DNA of 46,398 nucleotides, taken from an uncultured bacterium. Its GTDB lineage: Bacteria > Bacillota > Clostridia > Lachnospirales > Lachnospiraceae. Positions 17,341-26,249 of this stretch are shown here, one piece after another. Numbering within the stretch: position 1 is the stretch's first letter; every line of letters begins with the position of its first letter. Where the stretch lies: NCBI GenBank assembly GCA_947381965.1, contig CANCXX010000037.1, positions 1-46,398 of the forward strand, written 5' to 3'. Under the pieces are notes generated by a model that had not been told where the DNA came from, searched no databases, and worked only from the letters and a program-made list of their open reading frames with translations. The position numbers and the translations under genes are program-made.

Positions 17341-17982
17341 ATGCAGGAAAAGGAATTAACAAATAAATTAAAAGGAAAGTTTACAAAGGACAATTTTCTG
17401 ATATTGGTCCTTGTGGGGATTCTGCTTCTGGTGATAGCATGGCCTATGGAAAAAAAGGAGAAAAACAGCACAAAGTCCGTTCAATTGGACAACGAAACTG
17501 ATATGATAAATATACGTTCAGTAAATATCCAAAGCTCAGGAGACGGGCAGGGAGCAGGAATAAATGAAAATGTTCTTCTTTCCTATGCTTCTGCACTTGA
17601 GTATTCCTTAGAAGAGCTGCTTGGTACTATGGCAGGCGTTGGAAAAGTCAAAGTGATGGTCACACTGGAAAGTTCAGGGGAAGCGCTGGTAGAAAAGGAT
17701 ATAAATACAATAAGGAATGGATCCACGGAAGTGGATTCTGCCGGTGGCAGCAGAAATACCACAGATATAAGTGAAACTATGGAGACTGTCCGTATGGGAG
17801 GGCAGGGGAGTGATGATATGCCTTATGTAAAAAAGGTTATTGCTCCCCGTATACAAGGAGTGGTGGTATCCGCGCAGGGCGGTGGAAATGCGAAAACTGT
17901 TAAGAATATAACTGAAGCAATTCAGGCATTATTTGGCATAGAGGCACATAAAATTAAAATAGTTAAAATGATATCACAGTAA
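17341..17982 (+). CDS. spoIIIAG: stage III sporulation protein AG
   Basis: SpoIIIAG forms a large ring in the space between mother cell and forespore membranes and has a ring-building motif related to type III secretion proteins. The 213-residue product has one N-terminal membrane helix (about 20-36, LILVLVGILLLVIAW) and a large extracytoplasmic domain. LEELLGTMAGVGKVKVMVTL near residues 84-103 is the family-typical segment, and the end reads ITEAIQALFGIEAHKIKI. A GGAGG site precedes the ATG. Confidence 0.93.
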   Translation: MQEKELTNKLKGKFTKDNFLILVLVGILLLVIAWPMEKKEKNSTKSVQLDNETDMINIRSVNIQSSGDGQGAGINENVLLSYASALEYSLEELLGTMAGVGKVKVMVTLESSGEALVEKDINTIRNGSTEVDSAGGSRNTTDISETMETVRMGGQGSDDMPYVKKVIAPRIQGVVVSAQGGGNAKTVKNITEAIQALFGIEAHKIKIVKMISQ

Positions 17983-17997
17983 GAAGGAGAAACGGAT

Positions 17998-18741
17998 TTG
18001 AAAAATATGGTAAAGAAGAATCAGATTATGATTACGGCGCTGGCAATTATGATTGCTGTTGCAGGATACCTGAACTTTGCCGGCAGCAAAATTACAGAAG
18101 AAGAAATTATGACTGCAGGTTCCGATACGGTAGTTGCAGGCGGGCAGCAGACCGTTACGGATACAGATGCAGATGTAGCCGCACTGTTTGAAATATCGGA
18201 TGAAGATATGGAACAGGCAGGTTTTGGAGAAATTGAAAGTCTGGATTCTGATGTGGTGATGCAGCAGGACAATTACCTGGATGAGACTATGGATGAAGTT
18301 CTGGCAGAAAACAACACGCAGGATATCTCAAATCAGCTTTCAGGGGGAGAAACACCAGGGGAGGCAGTATTTACTTCAGCTTCCAGTCTTGATACACTTT
18401 CCGGCGCCCGCCTTTTAAAGGAACAGACGAGAGCAAGAAATAAAGAAACACTGCTTGAGATTATCAACAATGTTAATATCAGCGAAGAACAAAAGCAGGA
18501 GGCTGTGGATAATATGATTGCCATTACAGATGTGGCAGAAAAAGAAACGGCAGCAGAAATACTTTTGGAGAGCAAGGGATTTGAAGATGTGGTGGTAAGC
18601 ATAACAGATGAAACAGTAGATGTGGTGGTGAATGCAGCAGAACTTACTGAAGCACAGCGGGCACAGATAGAAGATATTATCATCCGCAAAACAGGAGTTT
18701 CTCCTGATGCTATTGTAATCAGCACCCTGCCTGCTGAATAA
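17998..18741 (+). CDS. spoIIIAH: stage III sporulation protein AH
   Basis: SpoIIIAH binds forespore SpoIIQ across the intermembrane space and anchors the channel. The 247-residue product has a single N-terminal membrane helix (about 11-27), a poorly conserved acidic linker, and a YscJ/FliF-like C-terminal domain from about residue 140, including RNKETLLEIINN and a late VVVNAAELTEAQRAQIEDI segment. The start is a TTG eight bases after AAGGAG. The ATG at 18007 would sit too far from that site. It ends the spoIIIA operon. Confidence 0.92.
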   Translation: MKNMVKKNQIMITALAIMIAVAGYLNFAGSKITEEEIMTAGSDTVVAGGQQTVTDTDADVAALFEISDEDMEQAGFGEIESLDSDVVMQQDNYLDETMDEVLAENNTQDISNQLSGGETPGEAVFTSASSLDTLSGARLLKEQTRARNKETLLEIINNVNISEEQKQEAVDNMIAITDVAEKETAAEILLESKGFEDVVVSITDETVDVVVNAAELTEAQRAQIEDIIIRKTGVSPDAIVISTLPAE

Positions 18742-18837
18742 ATAGATGCTATATTTAAAAAAATGTGGTATCCTATTACAGGAAAATAAAAACAAACCCT
18801 GTTAAGGAATTTATTAGAAGAGGAAAGGGATACCCTG

Positions 18838-19989
18838 ATGAAAAGAGTTTTTTTAATTGTTTTGGACAGTGTGGGAATAGGCGCGATGGATGATGCTGCT
18901 GAATTTGGCGATGCGGGAACCAATACCCTGCGCTCAGCGTCAAAAGGCTCCTGTTTCCATCTGCCAAATATGGAACAGCTTGGATTATTTAATATTGATG
19001 GAATTGACTGGAAGGAAGGCGCAGCCCACCCCACAGCACGGTATGGCAGAATGAGGGAAGCTTCCAAAGGAAAGGATACAACAATTGGTCATTGGGAAAT
19101 TGCAGGAGTGATCTCTCCGAATCCGTTGCCCGTTTATCCGGAAGGATTTCCGGCAGAAATAACAGATGCCTTCTGTGAAATGACCGGAAGGGGGATTTTA
19201 TGTAACAAACCCTATTCTGGCACAGAAGTAATTAAAGACTATGGCGATGAACATGTAAGAACAGGAGACTTAATTGTATATACGTCAGCTGACAGTGTAT
19301 TTCAGATTGCAGCGCATGAAGAAGTAATACCAGTGGAAAAATTGTATGAGTACTGCCAGATAGCCAGAAGGCTGCTTTGCGGGAAACACAGTGTGGGCCG
19401 TGTAATAGCCAGACCCTTTACCGGAAAGGGGGGAAACTATATAAGAACTGCCGGAAGACATGATTATTCACTGACTCCGCCTGGGGAGACAATGCTGGAT
19501 GCAATAAAGAAAGCGGGACAGGAAGTGATTGGTGTAGGAAAAATTAAAGATATTTTTGCTGGTCAGGGAATTACCTCTTATGTGTATACAAAAGGGAATA
19601 CGGAAGGAATTACAAAGATTATGGAGTACCTTGATAAAGACTTTGAAGGCTTATGCTTTATTAATCTTGTGGACTATGATATGCTCTATGGGCACAGAAA
19701 TGATATTGAGGGTTATGCACGGGCATTGACACAGTTTGATGAATCGCTTCCTGAGATTATGGGAAAAATGCGAAAGGACGATGTGCTGATGATTACAGCA
19801 GATCATGGCTGCGATCCCGGTTATACAGTTTCTACTGACCATTCCAGAGAATATACTCCGTTACTTATCTGGGGGGAGGGGATTGAACCCGCTAATTTGG
19901 GAACCAGAAACACTTTTGCGGATATTGGAGCTACCGTACTTAAAATTTTGGGCGTCAAAGGAAATATAGCCGGAGAATCTGTGCTTTAA
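18838..19989 (+). CDS. deoB: phosphopentomutase
   Basis: DeoB interconverts ribose or deoxyribose 1-phosphate and 5-phosphate, feeding nucleoside sugars into the pentose phosphate pathway. The 383-residue product has the alkaline-phosphatase-superfamily metal site: LDSVGIGAMDDA near residues 8-19, GKDTTIGHWEIAG, DYDMLYGHRND and the TADHGCDP motif near the end. An AGGAAAGGG site precedes the ATG. It stands 96 bases after spoIIIAH and 31 bases before prfC, without other nucleoside genes nearby. An imperfect inverted repeat (18772-18782 with 18798-18807) in the spacer might be an operator, but this is weak. Confidence 0.95.
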   Translation: MKRVFLIVLDSVGIGAMDDAAEFGDAGTNTLRSASKGSCFHLPNMEQLGLFNIDGIDWKEGAAHPTARYGRMREASKGKDTTIGHWEIAGVISPNPLPVYPEGFPAEITDAFCEMTGRGILCNKPYSGTEVIKDYGDEHVRTGDLIVYTSADSVFQIAAHEEVIPVEKLYEYCQIARRLLCGKHSVGRVIARPFTGKGGNYIRTAGRHDYSLTPPGETMLDAIKKAGQEVIGVGKIKDIFAGQGITSYVYTKGNTEGITKIMEYLDKDFEGLCFINLVDYDMLYGHRNDIEGYARALTQFDESLPEIMGKMRKDDVLMITADHGCDPGYTVSTDHSREYTPLLIWGEGIEPANLGTRNTFADIGATVLKILGVKGNIAGESVL

Positions 19990-20020
19990 AATACACTTGG
20001 AACAAATGGAGGAGAAACAG

Positions 20021-21613
20021 GTGGCTAATTATGAAAAGGAAATAAACAGAAGAAGAACATTTGCGATTATTTCCCATCCGGATGCTGGTAAAACAACACT
20101 GACAGAGAAGTTTCTATTATATGGAGGAGCGATTAATCTGGCAGGAAGCGTTAAGGGGAAAGCGACCGCAAGACATGCGGTTTCTGACTGGATGGAAATA
20201 GAAAAAGAAAGAGGAATTTCAGTGACATCTTCTGTACTGCAGTTTGAATATGATGGTTTCTGTATCAATATTCTGGATACGCCGGGACATCAGGATTTTT
20301 CAGAAGACACTTATCGTACATTAATGGCGGCAGATTCGGCGGTTATGGTGATTGACGCTTCCAAAGGGGTGGAAGCCCAGACACGTAAACTTTTTAAAGT
20401 CTGTGTTATGCGGAAAATTCCAATTTTTACATTTATAAACAAATTGGACAGGGATGCCAATGATACATTTGAACTTCTGGATGAAATTGAGAAAGAACTT
20501 GGGATTGCAACCTGTCCGGTTAACTGGCCGATTGGCTCCGGAAAGCGCTTTCAGGGAGTTTATGACAGGGACAGGCAGTGTATAATTACGTATTCGGATA
20601 CAGAAAAGGGAACCAAAGAAGGAGAGATTGCAGAAATATCTACCGCAGATACCAAGGCGCTGGAGGCGGCCATAGGAGAAGAAGCCGCAGGGATTCTTAA
20701 GGATGAAGTGGAACTTTTGGATGGAGCAAGTGCGGAATTTGATTTGGAAAAGGTGCAGGCCGGAGAACTTACTCCTGTATTTTTTGGATCTGCACTTACT
20801 AACTTTGGAGTAGAATTTTTCTTACGACATTTTCTTACAATGACAACAACGCCGCTTCCAAGAAGGGCCGATGCTGGTCTAATCTCTCCAACTGATAATG
20901 ATTTCTCTGCTTTTGTATTTAAAATACAGGCAAATATGAATAAAGCGCACAGAGACAGAATTGCTTTTATGAGAATTTGTTCTGGAAAATATGAGGCAAG
21001 TATGGAGGTTAAGCATGTACAGGGAGGTAAGGTTATGCGGCTTTCCCAGCCTCAGCAGATTATGGCAAGCGAAAGAAAAATATTAGAAGAGGCATATGCC
21101 GGAGATATTATTGGTGTGTTTGATCCGGGTATCTTTGCTATCGGGGATACCCTCTGCATGCCCAAGGAACAGTTTTGCTATGAGGGAATTCCCACCTTTG
21201 CCCCGGAGCATTTTGCAAGAGTGAGACAGCTGGATACCATGAAAAGAAAACAATTTGTAAAGGGAATTACCCAGATTGCCCAGGAAGGCGCCATTCAGAT
21301 TTTTCAGGAGTTTAATACGGGAATGGAAGAAATCATAGTTGGTGTAGTGGGAGTGCTTCAATTTGATGTACTCAAATATCGTTTAGAGAATGAATATAAC
21401 GTGGAAATCAGACTGGAACCTCTTCCCTATGAGCATATCAGATGGATTGAAAATAAGGATGTGAATCTGGACAAGCTGGTAGGCACTTCTGATATGAAAA
21501 AGATAAGGGATTTAAAGGGGAATCCGCTGCTTCTTTTTATTAATGCGTGGAGTGTGGGAATGACACTTGATAGAAATGAAGGGTTGATACTTTCAGAGTT
21601 TGGACGTGATTAA
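20021..21613 (+). CDS. prfC: peptide chain release factor 3
   Basis: RF3 is a GTPase that removes RF1 or RF2 from the ribosome after peptide release. The G1 motif HPDAGKTT lies near residue 17, followed by the RFxS-type region SVTSSVLQFEYDG, DTPGHQDFSEDTYRTL and FINKLDRDANDTFELLDEIE, all typical of RF3. The GTG at 20021 is placed 6 bases after GGAGGAG. The upstream TTG at 19997 would put that ribosome binding site inside the gene. 530 residues is the normal length. The stop codon directly abuts the next gene. Confidence 0.95.
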   Translation: MANYEKEINRRRTFAIISHPDAGKTTLTEKFLLYGGAINLAGSVKGKATARHAVSDWMEIEKERGISVTSSVLQFEYDGFCINILDTPGHQDFSEDTYRTLMAADSAVMVIDASKGVEAQTRKLFKVCVMRKIPIFTFINKLDRDANDTFELLDEIEKELGIATCPVNWPIGSGKRFQGVYDRDRQCIITYSDTEKGTKEGEIAEISTADTKALEAAIGEEAAGILKDEVELLDGASAEFDLEKVQAGELTPVFFGSALTNFGVEFFLRHFLTMTTTPLPRRADAGLISPTDNDFSAFVFKIQANMNKAHRDRIAFMRICSGKYEASMEVKHVQGGKVMRLSQPQQIMASERKILEEAYAGDIIGVFDPGIFAIGDTLCMPKEQFCYEGIPTFAPEHFARVRQLDTMKRKQFVKGITQIAQEGAIQIFQEFNTGMEEIIVGVVGVLQFDVLKYRLENEYNVEIRLEPLPYEHIRWIENKDVNLDKLVGTSDMKKIRDLKGNPLLLFINAWSVGMTLDRNEGLILSEFGRD

Positions 21614-22867
21614 ATGAAAATAAAAAAAATCATATGGATAATTTCCTTCTGCCTTTTAGGGCTTACCGGCTGTGTGGATGTTCCAGGTGAGGAAAGCGCT
21701 GGAAGCGGTAAAACACAAACTGATATTTGGAGTCCCAATAAGGGAGTTCCTAAACAGGAAACCCTGACTGCAGATGGAAAGCAGGCAGTCGATGCAGGAG
21801 AACTGGAGAGCATTGCAGGCGTTCATACAGGTGATACTGCGCTTATCAGAAAACAACAGATGGGACTGTTCCATTATGACAGGCTGAATGAGAAAGAACA
21901 GATAACATATGCGGAAATATTAAAAATTCTTCAGGACTTTGAAGAAGGAATTGCCCTATCCTGTACAGAAACAGATTTAATTGAAAAAGTTTTCCAGTGT
22001 GTGCTTAATGACCATCCTGAGATTTTTTATGTGGATGGATATACTTTTACCAGATATACGTTTGGGGACGAAGTGAAGAAAATTACTTTTTCAGGTACTT
22101 ATAATGTGACAGAAGAAGAAGCGGCTCTTAAGAAGGATCAGATAGAGCTATATGTAAAAGAGTGTCTGTCAGGTATGGAAGAAGGAATGGACCAATATGA
22201 AATAGTGAAGTATATTTATGAATATATAATCAACCGGACAGAATATGATGCCGCAGCGCCAGATAACCAGAATATATGCTCCGTGTTTATCCATCAAAAA
22301 AGTGTCTGTCAGGGGTATGCAAAGGCCACACAATACCTTCTGGAACGTGCAGGTGTTCATGCTGCTTTAGTTATGGGAAAAGTTTCCGGAGGAGAAGGAC
22401 ATGCGTGGAATTTGGTAAAACTGGATGGAAATTATTATTATGTAGATACTACATGGGGAGACGCGTCATACCAAATTGTAGAAGGAAGTAGCGAACAGGC
22501 AAAAGGCAGCATTCCGCCGATCAACTATGATTATTTGTGTGTGACAACAAGTCAGCTGGAAAAGACACATACAATAGATTCTCTTGTTGAGATTCCAGTG
22601 TGCAATTCCATTGAAGACAACTACTATGTAAGGGAGGGGCGTTATTTCACCGAAGTGGATGATGAGAAACTGAAAGAAGTTTTTGCATTATCTTATGAGC
22701 AGGGAAGTACCTATGTGACTTTGAAATGTGCAGATAATCAGGTATATAGGGAAATGATAATCCATTTGATAGAAGAACAGGGGATTTTTAAATATTTAAG
22801 CGCAAATGAAGGAACAGTTTCCTATGCGGAAAATGAGGAACAGCAAAGCCTAAGTTTCTGGCTGTAG
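21614..22867 (+). CDS. transglutaminase-like lipoprotein
   Basis: This 417-residue protein has a lipoprotein signal with the lipobox LTGC (Cys20), so it is probably anchored outside the cell membrane. A transglutaminase/protease-like core is present, with a catalytic triad I can read: Cys232 in SVCQGYAKA, His263 in GEGHAWNLV and Asp278 in YYVDTTWGD. Such domains act as proteases or amide-forming enzymes on cell-surface or peptidoglycan peptides; the substrate is unknown. The ATG follows the prfC stop directly, so it is probably translated by coupling. Its link to prfC is not obvious. An N-terminal region (about 25-225) of unclear fold precedes the core. Confidence 0.88.
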   Translation: MKIKKIIWIISFCLLGLTGCVDVPGEESAGSGKTQTDIWSPNKGVPKQETLTADGKQAVDAGELESIAGVHTGDTALIRKQQMGLFHYDRLNEKEQITYAEILKILQDFEEGIALSCTETDLIEKVFQCVLNDHPEIFYVDGYTFTRYTFGDEVKKITFSGTYNVTEEEAALKKDQIELYVKECLSGMEEGMDQYEIVKYIYEYIINRTEYDAAAPDNQNICSVFIHQKSVCQGYAKATQYLLERAGVHAALVMGKVSGGEGHAWNLVKLDGNYYYVDTTWGDASYQIVEGSSEQAKGSIPPINYDYLCVTTSQLEKTHTIDSLVEIPVCNSIEDNYYVREGRYFTEVDDEKLKEVFALSYEQGSTYVTLKCADNQVYREMIIHLIEEQGIFKYLSANEGTVSYAENEEQQSLSFWL

Positions 22868-23025
22868 TATGTGGCTAACTTAAAAGAAAATTGAATTAAG
22901 GCCCTGCAAGCAGGCAGAAAAACTGATTTGTGCGGTATTTTAAGTCAGGGGCTATGCAAAATGCTGAATTTTTGATATGATAAAAATATTGAGACTTGCA
23001 ATGTAAAAGAAAGGAACATTGTTTT

Positions 23026-23412
23026 ATGGAAAAAACTTTTGAACAAAACACAAGTATATTACAGGAAAACGAGGAACTTGGTACAGTTAAAATTGCAGAT
23101 GATGTGGTAGCAATGATTGCAGGTCTGGCGGCAACTGAGGTACAGGGAGTTGCAGCCATGGCGGGTAATATCAGCAATGAATTGATGAGCAAAATGGGTG
23201 TGAAAAATCTGGCAAAAGGGGTAAAAGTGGAAGTGATGGGCAAAAGGGTAAAGACAGAACTGGCGCTTATCATTGAATATGGTCATAATATTCCGGCTGT
23301 TTCGCAGAGGGTTCAGGAAAAAGTGAAATCAACCATAGAAAACATGACTGGTTTGGAAGTATCTGACATTGATATCCGCATTGCAGGTGTCTGTATGCAG
23401 AAAGATAGATAA
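23026..23412 (+). CDS. Asp23/Gls24 family protein (YqhY-like)
   Basis: This 128-residue Asp23/Gls24-family protein occupies the position of Bacillus yqhY, just before nusB. Family features are [21 protein letters not shown] near residues 23-43 and the segment [22 protein letters not shown]. YqhY has been linked genetically to fatty-acid (acetyl-CoA carboxylase) control, but the exact function of this family is not settled. The ATG at 23026 fits family starts and follows an AAAGGA site. The frame is open from 22996 without a suitable site. Confidence 0.88.
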   Translation: MEKTFEQNTSILQENEELGTVKIADDVVAMIAGLAATEVQGVAAMAGNISNELMSKMGVKNLAKGVKVEVMGKRVKTELALIIEYGHNIPAVSQRVQEKVKSTIENMTGLEVSDIDIRIAGVCMQKDR

Positions 23413-23429
23413 GTATAAGGTGGATACTC

Positions 23430-23828
23430 ATGAGCAGAAGAGGAATGAGGGAACAGATTTTCAAGCTGTTGTTTCGTGTTGAATTTAATGCCAGGGAAGA
23501 AATGTCAGAGCAGGAAGTTTTGTTTTTTGAAGATGAGGAAAACAGCGGAGAAGAATCAGAAAATGCTTTGATAAGCAGAAAGTTCAACAAAATTCTTGAA
23601 AAGCTGGAAGACATTGATAAAGTATTAAATGATAAAGTACAGGGATGGAATACAAGCCGGATGGGAAAGGTTGATCTTACGATACTGCGGCTTGCAGTTT
23701 ATGAAATGATATATGATGAAGAAATCCCTACAGGGGTCGCAATTAATGAAGCAGTGGAACTGGCTAAAAAATTTGGACAGGATTCTTCCCCTTCCTTTAT
23801 TAATGGAGTGCTGGCCAAATTTGCGTAA
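23430..23828 (+). CDS. nusB: transcription antitermination factor NusB
   Basis: NusB, with ribosomal protein S10, assembles on boxA RNA in rRNA operon antitermination. The all-helical 132-residue product shows [14 protein letters not shown] at the start, then [34 protein letters not shown], the most conserved part, and the C-terminal [10 protein letters not shown]. An AAGGTGG site precedes the ATG. It lies between the Asp23 protein and xseA, the classical order. Confidence 0.95.
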   Translation: MSRRGMREQIFKLLFRVEFNAREEMSEQEVLFFEDEENSGEESENALISRKFNKILEKLEDIDKVLNDKVQGWNTSRMGKVDLTILRLAVYEMIYDEEIPTGVAINEAVELAKKFGQDSSPSFINGVLAKFA

Positions 23829-23866
23829 TGAAAAAGCCATTGTGCTGTGGTATGCAGGAAAAGAAA

Positions 23867-25084
23867 ATGCAAAATGTTTATACAGTTGGACAGGTTAATT
23901 CATATATTAGGAATATGTTTGCGCAGGATTTTTTGCTTCAGGAACTGTCTGTCAAAGGAGAAGTCAGCAACTGTAAGTATCATTCTTCCGGACATATCTA
24001 TTTTACGTTAAAGGATGAAAAAGGAACAATTTCCTGTGTGATGTTCGCCGGAAACCGTTCCGGTCTTACGTTTCGGATGATGGAAGGTATGCAGGTGGTA
24101 GTCAGAGGCACCATTGATGTGTATGAGCGGGATGGTAAATATCAGATGTATGCCAAAGGCATCCGGCAGGACGGTGCAGGGGCTCTTTATGAGCGGTTTG
24201 AGAAATTAAAGCAGGAATTGCTTGAAAGGGGAATGTTTGCACCTGAATATAAAAAGCCGGTTCCAGGATTCATCAAGACCCTTGGTGTGGTGACAGCGCC
24301 CACCGGAGCTGCTGTAAGGGATATTATTAACATTGCTTCAAGAAGAAATCCATATGTGCAGATTATCCTGTACCCGGCGATTGTACAGGGGGAAGCGGCT
24401 CCGGCAAGTATTGTCCGGGGAATACGTGCACTGGAGCGCCAGCAGGTGGATGTAATGATTGTGGGACGGGGAGGAGGTTCCATTGAAGACTTATGGGCGT
24501 TCAATGAAGAGATGGTTGCCCAGGCAGTGTTTGACTGTCACGTGCCTGTTATTTCAGCAGTTGGTCATGAGACAGACACAACAATTATAGATTATGTGGC
24601 GGATTTGCGGGCTCCGACCCCTTCTGCCGCTGCGGAGCTGGCAGTTTATGATATAGCACTTTTACTTGGCCAGCTGGAAGGAATGAAGGCGGCGCTTAAC
24701 CGACAGATGCAGGGGCATCTGAAAATTGACCGTGCCAGACTTATGACGCTGGAAGCAAAGCTCAAATCAAATAGTCCCATGGGAAAAATCAGGGAGAGAC
24801 AGACCTTTATGCTTGGTTTGGAAGAGAGAATGACACAGGCAATGAAAAATCATCTCACAGGCAGCAGGCACAGAATGGCAATTTATATTGAAAAATTAAA
24901 GGGCCTTTCACCTCTTGATAAGTTAAATCAGGGCTATTCTTATGTGTCCGGTAAAGACGGAAAAACAGTAACAGATATAAACAGGATTTCTATAGGGGAT
25001 GATCTGCTGATCTATGTAAAAAACGGCAGGATACAGGCACAAGTTACCAAGACATATCCGATGGAGGAATGGTATGATAAATAA
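23867..25084 (+). CDS. xseA: exodeoxyribonuclease VII large subunit
   Basis: XseA is the large subunit of exonuclease VII, which degrades single-stranded DNA to short fragments. The product has the OB-fold start (VYTVGQVNSYI, GEVSNCKYHSSGHIYFTLKDE) and the catalytic central part with GVVTAPTGAAVRDI, the MIVGRGGGSIEDLWAFNEE motif and SAVGHETDTTIIDYVADLRAPTPSAAAE, followed by a coiled-coil C-terminal half. The frame opens at an ATG overlapping the nusB stop (23828), but the ATG at 23867 matches the family start and has AGGA 7 bases upstream, giving 405 residues. Confidence 0.94.
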   Translation: MQNVYTVGQVNSYIRNMFAQDFLLQELSVKGEVSNCKYHSSGHIYFTLKDEKGTISCVMFAGNRSGLTFRMMEGMQVVVRGTIDVYERDGKYQMYAKGIRQDGAGALYERFEKLKQELLERGMFAPEYKKPVPGFIKTLGVVTAPTGAAVRDIINIASRRNPYVQIILYPAIVQGEAAPASIVRGIRALERQQVDVMIVGRGGGSIEDLWAFNEEMVAQAVFDCHVPVISAVGHETDTTIIDYVADLRAPTPSAAAELAVYDIALLLGQLEGMKAALNRQMQGHLKIDRARLMTLEAKLKSNSPMGKIRERQTFMLGLEERMTQAMKNHLTGSRHRMAIYIEKLKGLSPLDKLNQGYSYVSGKDGKTVTDINRISIGDDLLIYVKNGRIQAQVTKTYPMEEWYDK

Positions 25085-25114
25085 GGATTTGTCAGGTATA
25101 AATGAGGTATATCG

Positions 25115-25324
25115 ATGCAGGAAAAGGATTTGAAACTGGAAGAAGCTTTTGAAAGGCTGGAAGAGACGGTTGCAGCATTGGAGCAGGAGGATATCTCTCT
25201 GGAAGAGTCATTTCGAATTTATAAAGACGGTATGGAACTGCTAAGAAAATGCAATCAGGCAATTGATCAGGTGGAAAAAAAGGTACTGGTACTGAATGAT
25301 GATGGAGAAACACATGAATTTTAA
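25115..25324 (+). CDS. xseB: exodeoxyribonuclease VII small subunit
   Basis: XseB is the small helical subunit that forms a complex with XseA. The 69-residue product has the standard pattern: LKLEEAFERLEETVAALEQEDISLEESFRIYKDGMELLRKC, a helical hairpin. A GAGGT site is near the ATG. It begins 30 bases after xseA and overlaps the ispA start by 11 bases. Confidence 0.94.
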   Translation: MQEKDLKLEEAFERLEETVAALEQEDISLEESFRIYKDGMELLRKCNQAIDQVEKKVLVLNDDGETHEF

Positions 25325-26213
25325 TGAAACACTTAAAGCCAAAAGAAAAAGGGCAGAATCTATTTTAATGGAGTATTTGCCAAAGGAGGAAGGGTTTCAG
25401 GCAAAGGTGATAGAAGCCATGAATTACAGTGTGTCTGCAGGAGGTAAGCGTCTGCGGCCGATTTTTATGGAAGAAGCGTTTCTTTTATTTGGCGGTCAAG
25501 GAAAGCAGGCAGAGCCGTTTATGGCAGCGCTTGAAATGATTCATAATTATTCACTTGTACATGATGACCTTCCGGCTATGGATAATGATGAATTCCGCAG
25601 AGGACAAAAGACAACATGGAATGTTTATGGGGATGGCATGGCGGTGCTGGCAGGAGATGGCCTTTTGAACCTTGCATATGAAACAGCGGCAAAGGCATTT
25701 GATATGGCAAAAACACTGGAAGAAATGAAAAGAATAACGAAATCCCTTCAAGTCCTTGGATGCAAAGCAGGTATTTATGGGATGATTGGAGGACAGGCGG
25801 CTGATATAGAGGCGGAAACATGTGGGACCGTAAGCAAGGATCAGCTTTTGTTTATTCATGAAAAAAAGACAGCAGCTCTTATTCAGGCCGCAATGATGAT
25901 CGGGGCTATTCTGGCAGGAGCAGATGAGACTTCCGTTGCTTTAATGGAGAAGGCGGCCTATAATATAGGAATCGCTTTTCAGATTCAGGATGATATACTG
26001 GATGTGACAAGCACAGGAGAGGTTTTGGGAAAGCCTGTTGGAAGTGATGAAAAGAATCATAAACTGACTTATGTGGCACTGTATGGATTGGATGCCTCTG
26101 GAAGGAAAGTAAAAGAATTATCAGAAGAGGCGCTTCATATTCTCGGTTCTTTTAGGGAACGGAATGAATTTCTGGAGGAATTGGTAAGGATGCTGATTAC
26201 CAGGGAAAAATAA
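25314..26213 (+). CDS. ispA: polyprenyl (farnesyl/geranylgeranyl) diphosphate synthase
   Basis: IspA condenses isopentenyl diphosphate with allylic diphosphates to make farnesyl or geranylgeranyl diphosphate, the precursors of undecaprenyl lipids and quinones. Both aspartate-rich motifs are visible: HDDLPAMDND and QIQDDILDVT, plus the SAGGKRLRP substrate segment near the start. The ATG at 25314 overlaps xseB by 11 bases and has GGAG upstream. Earlier in-frame ATGs at 25296-25302 lack a suitable site. The 299-residue length is typical of short-chain synthases. The exact chain length of the product cannot be read here. Confidence 0.94.
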   Translation: MNFNETLKAKRKRAESILMEYLPKEEGFQAKVIEAMNYSVSAGGKRLRPIFMEEAFLLFGGQGKQAEPFMAALEMIHNYSLVHDDLPAMDNDEFRRGQKTTWNVYGDGMAVLAGDGLLNLAYETAAKAFDMAKTLEEMKRITKSLQVLGCKAGIYGMIGGQAADIEAETCGTVSKDQLLFIHEKKTAALIQAAMMIGAILAGADETSVALMEKAAYNIGIAFQIQDDILDVTSTGEVLGKPVGSDEKNHKLTYVALYGLDASGRKVKELSEEALHILGSFRERNEFLEELVRMLITREK

Positions 26214-26249
26214 CACTGCCATAGGACAGAAGAAAAGAAGGGTGATAAA

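Noticed and set aside
18772-18807. Imperfect inverted repeat ahead of deoB
   Set aside because: Only about ten bases with a mismatch and a gap; too weak to call an operator or terminator.
22868-23025. Spacer before the Asp23 gene with a TATGAT-like -10
   Set aside because: No acceptable -35 stands at the right distance, so no promoter is called here.
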